64,000 nt of DNA from the NCBI GenBank assembly GCA_003254885.1, contig QANT01005716.1, forward strand, positions 22,135-86,134, in the 5' to 3' direction. The notes beneath the pieces were generated by a model. The model had not been told where the DNA came from. It did no database searches and saw only the letters and a program-made list of their open reading frames with translations. Within the stretch, counting starts at the first letter, position 1, and each line of letters starts with the position of its first letter. The position numbers and the translations under genes were made by a program. This document shows, one piece after another, positions 11,541 through 21,947 of this stretch. This stretch comes from Purshia tridentata. Its lineage: Eukaryota; Streptophyta; Magnoliopsida; Rosales; Rosaceae.

Positions 11541-11865
11541 AAAAGAGCTGTCAGGATAATCCCGACTATTATATTGGCCTGAGTTATTATTAACATTTTT
11601 CGTACTTTCTGTGTGAAGCTAATATGTTTCCATTCATAAACACAAAAATGACCGATGAATAAAACCATGGTTGTGGTTGGCCATGATTTTGGGTCCCCAA
11701 CTTCAACTATGATTGAATAACATGGATTCCAATGAAGGCTCAGTGTAGCTAATTACATGCCATCAACCTGATGGTTTAGTGAATTACATGGTATCTAAAA
11801 ATTAGTGAATTACTGAACTGCTAATACACCCTATAATTACAACATCACCACTGCACTGGGTCAGG
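11541..11865. other. 3' flank of the Ulp1 gene
   Basis: No gene is seen. The segment is AT-rich and lies between the Ulp1 stop codon and the motif array. Confidence 0.3.
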
Positions 11866-12585
11866 CTACATGATGGCCTCGCATACATACATGTCCGCAG
11901 CTAATCGGACTCGAAACCAACATATATTCTCCTGTGTGCAGTAGTCAACAGAGTGTCCCGTTGATAGCAACTCAATAAACTTCAGCGCAAACACTCCACA
12001 GTCACCCCTATATATAAGACCAAAGGGGAAATATTAGAGAGATATTCAAAACCGGAAACCATGAGAGTGCATCAACACATGTTATGCACATCAGCAAAAT
12101 GATACACAAAAGAAACAAAAAATGCTCACCCATTGGTCTGTTGTGGCACACCGGGCATACGTTCAATTGGCCACGGCTGCCTATCACACCCCAACTCGTG
12201 CCGGGCATCATAGAACAGTGCATCCTTGAGAATGGCCGGTAGTAACGTACTCATAGGCTGAAGGGCATCAAATATCTTCTTATCGGCATGGAGGTCCACA
12301 TATGAATCGTACACACAAAGCTTGCGAGCCACAAGGTCAATGACCACAGCTACCCAATGTCTGTCTTTGACATTTAGTGGACAGAACACCTTGTCAACCT
12401 CAGTCCACGCTTTGCCATAACAGGGATTCGTGCCTGTGACAAAGGTCAGCACCCCAATTGGAATTGATCTTTTTGTCTTCGCGGACCTTATTCTATGAGT
12501 TGTGATGGCAGCTTGTGTCGATCGGACAAGGAACTGCAAATTTAGTAGGTGGTTAGGAAATATAGTCAGACATGAGAGTGAGTGC

Positions 12586-13213
12586 TCAACCAGTAAATAA
12601 AAAACTATAACAACTAGATGGCCAGCATGCAGACACAACATGGACAACGTAAAGACAATATCTGGATACAACTTGAATATGCAGCCTAGAAAGAACATAA
12701 CACTATCTTTGGGGACCACAGTCAACAACAACATACACGTACCGAAAAACAATAGTCAACGGTCGTCCATCTTGTTCCAAAGGTCTCAGGGTGCTCCGCC
12801 TGCCGCTTCCGAAGCAGCCAGAAAGCTATGTCAATATGCTGTGTTGTCATGGAACAAAAGGGGTTAGAATAGTAGCATAATCAACGGCAGGGTGTTAGTA
12901 CAACCAGTAAATAAAAAACTATAACAACTAGATGGGCAGCATGCAGACACAACATGGACAACGTAAAGACAATATCTGGATACAACTTGAATATGCAGCC
13001 TAGAAAGAACATAACACTATCTTTGGGGACCACAGTCAACAACAACATACACGTACCGAAAAACAATAGTCAACGGTCGTCCATCTTGTTCCAAAGGTCT
13101 CAGGGTGCTCCGCCTGCCGCTTCCGAAGCAGCCAGAAAGCTATGTCAATATGCTGTGTTGTCATGGAACAAAAGGGGGTAGAATAGTAGCATAATCAACG
13201 GCAGGGTGTTAGT
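12586..13213. repeat. 314-bp tandem duplication copying one Ulp1 exon
   Basis: Copy A (12,586-12,899) and copy B (12,900-13,213) are almost identical. Each holds the same 96-nt exon (32 residues, starting HIDIAFWLLRKRQ) with its own acceptor and donor. Because 96 is a multiple of three, inclusion of both, one or either exon keeps the reading frame. Confidence 0.92.
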
Positions 13214-14369
13214 TTGGTTTTGGTTCGCATAGAACATTAATGTCAACTTACATCAGTGCCAAGCCAGCATGCAGGTTTTAGGAGCTGATTCATGAACCTG
13301 CGGTCAGCTTGGAGACAATTCCCAACGAACAACAACCAGGCACTGTATAAACATACATATGCAACCTTACTTGACATGAGGAAAGGATTTGACAACACAC
13401 ATACCTGGGGTTTTCATCCCAATGTTGAAGGTAGCTGAGAAGGTCGTTCATGATCGCGCCCGGGTAATGACCAAGAGGATCAAAGTTGACTGCCTCCTGT
13501 TGTTTCTTCTGCTTCTTCGCCAGTGGATCGGTTAAAATCGGTTTCAATCTGGCACCTCACCTCTTATACCTCCGGCCTCGACCCTCACCAACAGCCATGC
13601 TCTCATCACCCTTTCTAGCAACGAATTCTAAGGGTGGAATGATGGCCACACTATCAACGGCTTCTACACCGCCCTCTTTGTTGCCCTAGTCAGTGGAAGT
13701 TGGAGGATCATCCTTCTACTTTGCACCAACTTGCACATCTGCTGATAAAGGTCCACATAATTGTCGGGCCTATATGTAGATGGAAAGGCAGCCACTGCAT
13801 GAGTTTGTGTTTGTGTGTGCAGCGGCTGGTTTGCCAAGACGACTTGGTCACTGTCCACAATGGCCATACTTGCTTGAACATCAGGGACTGGCACAAATGA
13901 CGTCGCTACGTTCAGACACTCGACTATGGGATCACTGCTCTGTTCAGCAGCCACACCTTGATCGTCCCCCTTATGATCGTCCCCCTCTGACTTCTTATCG
14001 CCAGTGGAGGGCCTACCAACGCTGCCCCCAACTGCTGCCAAGTTGGGGGATGCAAGGTTTTCAAACCCCGCCGGAGGGGGGGGGGGAAGATCTTCATTCC
14101 TCTTAGGCGAGGACTGGAATGAGGAACCGCCAATGGGACTACATCCCTCAACATCCTGCTGCGTGGTTGATGGCACCAACATGCGCTTGACCTCCACCAC
14201 TAACTCGGTGACCTTCTCCATTTCGGCCTTAACAATGGCCCTTGTCTCTTTCACCAGGTCAGTCCTGAGTTGGGCAAGGTCTCTTTCAAACCTCTGCGCC
14301 ATAGCATGCATCATCTCTGCCTGAGAAAGACAATTACCCTTAGGGTTAGCTTAAAGAATAAACAATAAA

Positions 14370-14590
14370 GTTGAAACACAAATTACATATGGTGTACAGA
14401 TAGTGGACAAGTTGTGGACAACCCAAGGACATCCTTCAATAAGAGTAAGGTGTCCATCATTTGTCGGCTTTCTGTACACCATTTGTACAGGCCTTGTAAA
14501 CAGGAAGTGTTACAACATTGTTAACGCTCATGTTGAACATAGACTGCCATTACCAAAATTCCCATGATGAGACAGGTAGTCTAAAAAGCA
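14370..14590. repeat. MULE-internal motif block within an intron
   Basis: This carries the same words as the small MULE copies at 1.4-4.2 kb: ATGGTGTACAGATAGTGGAC, GTTGTGGACA, GTGTCCATCATTTGT and CTGTACACCATTTGTACAGG. It lies in the gap between two exons of the Ulp1 gene. Confidence 0.5.
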
Positions 14591-16014
14591 GGTGTATTAT
14601 GGAAAAGGTGGTTTACCATTGAGGGGTCTCGCGGCTGGTGAGGGGGTGGGTTGAGCAGCATGGAGGGAGCATGATGTGCCCCCTACTTCCGAGTTGTTTT
14701 TGGCACAACGCCCTTGCTCTTCATTCTCAGCCTCATACCATCTCTCATCCCAATACGTCACAACCTTCTTAGTTGGCGAGGGCTCGATCACCCGCACGTC
14801 CAAATCTTCCTGCACATTTCAAAATAGTAATTTAAATAAAAGTTATGCCTAGTCTCGAAATTCTACACTTTGAAATTGATTTCTGTGTCTTCTGTATTAA
14901 TTCAATAAACTAAATGAATTAATTTGAACAAGTTTTTCAACGCTTCATTGACCACAGGACCGTAAACCTTAATTTTAATTCAAATATTGAATGAATGAGA
15001 GAAGTGTGCGATAGCTAACCTCATCAAATACCAGCAACCTCTTCGTCAAGTCCTTCATGGTCAAGCCTCCAGAGTTCCGCCACCGCAATATGCGGGGGAC
15101 CGCATCCGGTTCAACCCTTACCACAGCAACCGCGGACAAGAAGCTGGGAAAAGTTTCATACGCCCAAACCTAGGAGTTAAAACAACAATGGGTGAAAGCA
15201 TTTTCAGAATTGTTAGAATCCGACATGGTCACACCACGCAGCAAAAAAAAATTAAAAAATAGCTACCTAGAGGGCAAACGGGAAGCCTGTGAGTTCGTAC
15301 TCTAATGACGATTTCCCTTCCTTCACAGCCTTCTCAAACCGTGTTTGGAGATTCAGATCACGAAATGAGTCCATCGTCTCAGCATATGACACGGTGCCCC
15401 AAGGAAAATTATAAAACTCCTCCAGGTTCTTTGCGACCTTTAGGAACCAGAGGTCAATCTTGTTGCTCTTTTGTCTTCCCAAGAGGACAAAATATAAAAA
15501 ATATAGGAGGCCTAGCCAAAATCTGTCCTCGCTGTCCTCACACGTATTAAACTTCAGCTCCAATTCATTACAGCTGACGCTCTTTTTTTGGGGAAAATAC
15601 CTCAACTTCAACCAGGAAGAGTTGTCCATCGCTTCCACTCCATCGTACTCATTGAACTGTATTTCTGGTCCCGCCAAAATGCAACCCGGTTATAAGGGCA
15701 AACTCCCTCTTCCCGAACCTCATAAGTTGCTGCTTCGACAGCATAAACACCATGCCACCACCCTTGTCATCTTCACATTGTGCCCACCAAAGCAGCAGCC
15801 GGTGCACAAGTGGTGCACTGAATCTTAGCCGGTCCTCGGCATCAAGGAAGTGCCCAACAGGGCTGCCCCGGAATCTGGCCATTTCATCGTCTGTGAACCT
15901 GGCCCTTAAGGTTCTCAAGCTCTCAGTGAGCAGCGACCGGCAATTAATTCGGGCTGAGTGTGGAGGGCACTTGCACTTCAGCTCGTACTTCGAACCACCT
16001 GACATATTCCTGAA

Positions 16015-16140
16015 AAGATGTGGACAAACATTAAATTGCAGACATGGTGCGGACAATGGGTGGACAATGGGTAGACAATGTGTTGACAGGGAATGGACAA
16101 TGTGTACACAGAGAGGGGATAATATGTGGACACAGAATTT
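16015..16140. repeat. GGACA motif cluster directly upstream of the DUF1985/Ulp1 start
   Basis: In about 125 bp there are at least six GGACA words (GTGGACAAAC, GCGGACAATGG, GTGGACAATGG, ATGGACAATG and others), all in one orientation. They lie immediately upstream of the ATG at 16,005 of the minus-strand gene, a promoter or leader position. Confidence 0.65.
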
Positions 16141-17100
16141 CATAGCTTGCTAGCACATTAATAGTCGGCATAAGTGCATCTCATGCCCTCAACTGTGATC
16201 ATGTCGATGACTGTGAGACAAATTTCCTCACAACACAATTGTTTTAGCTTTCTTCATCTTTCAAATCCTGTACTATATCCTAAAAGATAAACCGGATTCT
16301 ACATTAACCGTAATTGTACATTTGAACGATTTTCATTCTCATATGCTAATTTTTTTGTTGGTAAACAGGAAGGCCAAAGGCCCAAACACAGTAGCCTACC
16401 CACCCAAAAACCGAGAGTAAGAGAGGCCACTACAATCCTCAAATGAAACTTGAATACAACCTAAGGGGGGTTGGGCGAAAAACCATAAACCCAGATCAAT
16501 TCTCATATGCTATTTTGACAAATCATCCCCAAATATAAAAACCCAACAATGATCACCACCAAAAGACAAGACCCTTTACCCTTCTGCATATTGCATTAAT
16601 CCCTGTTTTTCTTGCTTTCGGTGCTCCCAGCTCACCATGAGAGTCCCAGTGAACTCTTCACAAAACATCCACTCTCCCAACCTAAAACTCGAACTCAAAT
16701 GCAACAACAACATATATGAAGTTCAAAAACCTGACCATCCCGCCAAAAATCAGCAGAACCACTTTTGGGTATGGCGGCCTTCAGCTGGTGATGGACCTTT
16801 GGCGCACGGGATGCGGGGAACGTCACGGACGCTCGGCTCTGATGTCAACGTCGGTCTTCCTCGTCTCTGCTGTCTCCCTGTCTTGCCCCTTTGGTTCGTA
16901 TACAGTGTTCGCAAGGTCACACAAGCTACGGTTTGCTTTGGAAGTTAACTGGAATAGTGGGAGGTTACTGAAGTTAAAGGAGGTAACGGGTTGAGAGTGG
17001 AAGTTAACTGGAACGGTTTGGGCATACTGACGGAATGGAGTAGATTAACAGAGGTGGAGATGGACGTTAGTGGGTGGGGTGGGGGCATATTCGTCCAAAT
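16141..17100. other. Right part of the MULE block, no gene seen
   Basis: Two overlapping plus-strand frames (16,637-16,994) have no recognised domain and are not called. The segment probably contains the 5' untranslated region of the large element. Confidence 0.3.
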
Positions 17101-17191
17101 TTGGGACAAAAAGCTAGAAAAGTCATAAAATTTTTGTAGGGTGTAAAAAAGTCATTTTGGTATTTATTTGGGCTATTTGAGGCAATTTCCC
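17100..17191. mobile_element. MULE terminal inverted repeat (right end)
   Basis: The sequence GTGTAAAAAAGTCATTTTGG...GGCTATTTGAGGCAATTTCCC matches the inverted form of the ends of the small MULE copies on the left. The outer end falls at 17,191. The next nine bases (TTATTAATA) would be the target duplication. No partner end with that flank was seen in the window, so the left end may lie outside it. Confidence 0.5.
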
Positions 17192-18600
17192 TTATTAATA
17201 TCACATTGATCAATGTGTACAATACTACAACTTGCTATAGTATGCTTTACGTCTATGCGTTATTCCTAACATATCAGTATAAGCAATAGTACTATGCCCC
17301 ACATGCTATCCTATTAATATTAATATTGCTAATATTGATTGCCCAATGTGTATGCTATAAAAATGGTGACACGGCATGCTAACAGTGCTATACTAGTATA
17401 TTAGTATCATGTTTGATAAAACGGTTTATTATAATTTAGAGCTGTGCAAACTGCAAACCGGCCAATTTTAAATAATAAATACTTTATCTTTCCCATTTGT
17501 TAAAGTATCACCAATTAAATTGTGCTAGCATACTCCGTGAAATTGCTATAGTGGTACACATTTTGAACTAACTTGCTAGCATCAATTGGATGAACACAAT
17601 AAGACAACCTTATTGTTTCAGTAAATTTTTTACTTTTTCAAGTGTAGTATTATCGTTATACTATCACAAAATTGAACAATGGTATAACTGGCAGGGAATG
17701 CTAAGAATTGTACACTCCAAACACAATACTGACCACATGTCCACTTCAAAACCTTCATACAATTTAACAAACCTTGAGATGTCTTTTTTCATACAATGGA
17801 TTGTATGAAAATAGTGCTTCATATATCAAACAACTCAAAATTATACTATAGGCAGGCAACTGCGTATAATCTTGTCTTTACAAACACCTTACTAGATAGC
17901 TAAACAATCTAGAGAAACCACTCCTTTACCCCGGTTCGATTAAGACCAACACCTGACACGCTGAAGTATATGGCTCGCACTGTCATCTATACACAGTAAA
18001 AGGATGACCGTAAAATGCACATGATTTATAACCATTCATGAGATTTCACATTTTAGACATTCAATTGGCATGTATGTTTAGCCCTTGATGTAGCCATCTA
18101 TATATTTAATAAGTCTACCTTCTTTGTAACCAATGCACTGACTACAATAAAAAACATAGAGCAAGGTTTGACAACCAATGTTGCAACTCACCTAAGTGTG
18201 GCACCAGTTAAACAATAGGCATATCATGAAGGCAAAGAAATGTATTCCATAAATCAGGGGAGCGGACATCACTATAAACCACAAGGATTATATTTTATAT
18301 ATGTGTGTGCATCAGATTACAAAGCTACTATTGATCATTGCAGGGTCTGAATTCATACAGTTAACAAAACAACCAAGAGATGCATAGTAATACACTTAAA
18401 CCTTTTGTTCTAAATATCACCACAGTCACAGTACGAGTGATTCAATCTCATGTATTAAGTGGACCCATGAACATCAAGTGGTCGAGTGAGAGGGCGATCG
18501 ACTGCTGTGCCAACAATATCAACTCTATGCTCAAGCTAGTCAAGGTCCACACCAAGCCTATCCATAATTTGTGCACCACACACATAACCGGCAGATGTGG
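17192..18600. other. Spacer, no gene seen
   Basis: The region is AT-rich with only short frames. It may include the 3' flank of the CACTA element that follows, but no CACTA/TAGTG terminus could be fixed. Confidence 0.3.
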
Positions 18601-18629
18601 TTGTCATGTTATACAAATTATGAGGCTGT

Positions 18630-21600
18630 GTATTAACCGCCACATGCCATCCAGGTTCTAGGGGGTCCTCCAAGTAGAATACTTGCTGACCATGTGAGGA
18701 GATTCAAAAGGTGTCTCAGACTGTTGCAATTGCTCGAATGACACCATAGTGAACCCGAACTCGTTCTTTTTAAGCCCAGTGTGGATATCTGCCTAGTCAC
18801 AGTCAAAAAGCACCACCTTCCGACTTTCATCATATTAAAACTCTATGATATCCATTAGTACCCAATAATAGCCCACCGATCCTACCCGTGGGTTTCAGTC
18901 TTTTGTACTAGCGTAGCTATTAGTATCTACTATGACAAATACACCATTGTTTTGTGTTTTTTTCAATGTGTCGACCTCTTTTATCGAAAACCATTTACCA
19001 AAGCGCCTTGCCCATCATCTAGGACCGTATGACAATGCAATTAAGTCCGCCTCTACATCATTGTCACCTTCAACCAAATGATTCACCTACATAACCCACA
19101 AATAGTACAAACAGAAGTTAGAAATTAGGTAGTGCTGGTGTCATAATCAATTTGGCAACGTGTGCACTACTTACACAGGGAACTTTTATGCTTACATGAG
19201 ACTGAAATGCTTGGGTGAGTGTGCTATCAACATGGGTGTTCGCCACTAAAAGGGTGGTGGGCCTGTCCCTAGCTACACGTATGGCCACTCGATGCTTTTA
19301 ATGTGGATTGAATACAGTACGACCAGGATGTTCAGTTTTACAGAATGCATAAAATAACAAATTATGTACAGAACTAAAAAAATTGCATTGGCTGTATATT
19401 AGCTGGCTGCAAAAACATGTAAATTGGCAGACAATAACATACCTAATGAATGACTCCACCATGTTGCAAATGAAAAGCACTGTACAATGTACTCGTTCCC
19501 AAACGCCACTGTCTAATGAAAACAGTGTGGAACTACCCGTAAAATTACCAAGTCTATAGAAGATGGTAAAACCAGTGCAAGCAACATTTTCACCATCATA
19601 TCTGTTTCGGCTAACTTGGTTATGCCGAGTTTGAACTCCTTGCAAATACATAGAGCAAAACGAAAGGCATTCATGCATAAGGTACCTTTCGGCTATACTA
19701 CCCTCTGGTCTACTGGGGTTTCTGACATACGATTCTGAGATACGATTTTAACGTGTGTAGATACCTTTCAAATACAGTGCCACAATTAGGGTCTTACATT
19801 GTAGTGAAATAAGCATTATATTCAATAGCAGATAGGGATCGTGTTTTATTCACATTGTCTATAAAACCTCATACATAAACAATTTCAGTATGTAATAACT
19901 ATACTAACCTCTCAATTGGATACATCCATCTATACTGGACTGGACCCCCAATAGCAGCTTCGTTTCCTAGATGAATTGGCAAATGAACCATGACATTAAA
20001 AAATTTCGGGGGACAAATACACTCCAGTTGGCACAATGTAACTGCTATCTGGTGATTGAGATCAAGGAAGGCTTCTGAGGTGGAGGATTTGTTACAAATA
20101 TTCTTGAAAAATGTACATAACTCAAAAATTATTTGAGTGGTGGTTTTTGGCAATCTCCTCCAGATGGCGAGTGGGACCAGATGCTGAATAAGAACATGAC
20201 AGTCGTGACTCTTGAGTACGAATATCTTTTTCTCACTCACATTTATGCACCTGTTAATGTTTGGAGAGTAATCGTCAGGGATTTTCACGCTCTTCAACAA
20301 TTGACAAAACATGAGTTTCTCGGTTGCACTCAAAGTGAAGGCAGCCGGTGGTAGGTAAGTTTATTTCCACGCCTTACCGCATGCAGCCGAGGCTTCCAGT
20401 TTAGAAGTTCCAAATCAACTCGTGCATGTATTCCATCCTGGTTCTTGCCTAACAGTCCCAACAGCATACCAACAAGACTATCACTCAAATTCTTTTCGAT
20501 GTGCATAACATCGAGATTATGGCATGGTAGGTTGAACTCCTAATATGGGAAGGTGAAGAAAATACTTCGTATTTTCCATGGACCTGTGTATTCAACATAA
20601 GCTCTAGCAATGGACTGCTGCTCCACAAAAGGCTTCTATCGTTTTTTACCAACCTTGAAAGATAAAGTGGATAGCTAACGTAAACAGTTAGTCCCAATCA
20701 AAGGGACTGGGGCCACATGTGTCTCAGAATGACCATTAAATGCAGCCTTCTCCCTCCTAAACCTATGATTTCTTTGGAGGAACCTCCTATGGCCCAAATA
20801 GTAGTGTTTACATCCTCTCTTCAAGAATTGAGACTCCGTAGAGTGAGCACACTAGGGGCAAGCCATTTTACCCTTCGTGCTCCATCCAGACAAATTAGCA
20901 TATGCAGGAAAATCATTTATGGTCTACAACAGTGTAGCATGCTTGTTAATGCTCTGGTCACTACTAATGTCATTCGTGGCTACACCTTCATCCCATAGTT
21001 GTTCTAGCTCAGCCATCAGAGGTTCCAAATAAATGTCTATAACATTACCCGGTGCCTTGGGTCCCAGAATCAACAAAGACAAAAATAGGTAAGGTTGCTT
21101 CAAGCACATCCATAGGGGCAAGTTGTACACTGTAATCACCACTGGCCACGTGTTGTGTTGACTGCTCATCTACCCAAATGGATTAAAACCATCACTTGCT
21201 AAACCAAGCCTCACACTCCTAGGTTCACTTGCGAACTGGGGGAAGTGGGTGTCTAACTCCTTCCAAGTTGGGGAGTCAACCGAATGCCTCATGACACCGT
21301 CATTGACACGTTTGGTAGTGTGCCAAGTCATATGTGGAGCGGTGTGCCTTGGCATGTACAAGCATTGGAGTCTGGGCAGAGTGAGAAGTACCTCAACACC
21401 TTGGCAGCCACTTTGTGACCAGTCTCCAATCTAAGTATTCTAAATGATGAACCAGTCAGCGCCACAGACTTTGCATACCACCTCGTTTCGATTGTCCTTT
21501 TTCAAACAACATGAAATCGTGTGTGCAAGCATTTATCTTCTCGTAAGACAACCCAAGTTGTCCAATAAGTTTTCGAGTGTGATAAAATGAGGGTGGCAGC

Positions 21601-21947
21601 ATTTCACCTTTAGGAAATGATTTTTTTAGGAAGGAGAAGAGATCTCATACTGACTTGTTTGTCCACCCGTGTAAACACTTGAGGTGATACAATGCCACAA
21701 TGAACTCTAGTTTTTTCTTTCATTCACAACCTAGATAAAGAAGGGAGTCTGTGTCCTCAACAAATTTGTAAAAATGTTGGGCATTTGGTGTGCACCCACT
21801 GAATGCTTGTGGGATTATAGAGGTTTCATCTAGACTTGCACTCGTACTGGGTGGTTGGAACAAATTATCTAGCAAACAGTGCATACCAAACATATCACCT
21901 GGACCTTGCTCAAACACTATGACCTCCGGGTCGACCATGGGTGTCAT
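18630..21947 (-). pseudogene. CACTA (En/Spm) transposase remnant: TNP2 - DUF4218 - DUF4216
   Basis: Pieces of one transposase lie in the right order on the minus strand. The N-terminal part is at 21,947-21,720. The TNP2 core is at 21,361-21,170 (RHTAPHMTWHTTKRV, ASDGFNPFG), continues after an in-frame TAG at 21,169-20,924 (WPVVITVYNLPLWMC, LGPKAPGNVID), and goes on in other frames to about 20,880. DUF4218 is at 20,333-19,899 (LKSHDCHVLIQHL, GGPVQYRWMYPIERL). A linker is at 19,678-19,298, and DUF4216 at about 18,833-18,633 in shifted frame. In an active element the protein binds subterminal repeats and moves the transposon. Here stops and shifts break it, and the 5' end stops where another repeat starts at 21,942. 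Confidence 0.85.

Larger units (their letters stand above)
11866..16005 (-). pseudogene. DUF1985 - coiled coil - Ulp1 (C48) cysteine protease gene carried by a MULE
   Basis: Reading minus-strand exons in order, 16,005 to about 15,660 starts MSGGSKYELKC and gives the DUF1985 start (LITGLHFG). It is followed out of frame by 15,677-15,267 (GPEIQFNEYDG). Next come 15,169-15,020 (VWAYETFPSF), about 14,815-14,597, 14,314-13,664 (coiled coil), about 13,547-13,405, 13,297-13,252, a 96-nt exon at 13,152-13,057 duplicated at 12,838-12,743, then 12,533-12,130 and 12,007-11,866. The last exons carry the Ulp1 triad: His in DRHWVAVVIDL, Asp in VYDS, and Cys in NGGDCGVFALKF. Every exon from 13,405 leftwards joins in phase. 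Such proteins are known in plant MULEs and resemble SUMO-type proteases; their role is unsettled. The front half is damaged by a one-base shift near 15,670, a TAG at 15,267, and a TAG near 13,690 and TGA near 13,555. The catalytic end looks intact. Confidence 0.8.

Noticed and set aside
12640-13181. Identical 75-residue plus-strand frames
   Set aside because: They are antisense shadows of the duplicated Ulp1 exon.
16637-16994. Two plus-strand frames of about 100 residues
   Set aside because: No homology recognised; inside the MULE end region.
17192-21947. CACTA terminal repeats
   Set aside because: CACTA and TAGTG words occur, but no inverted pair with a 3-bp duplication could be assigned by eye.
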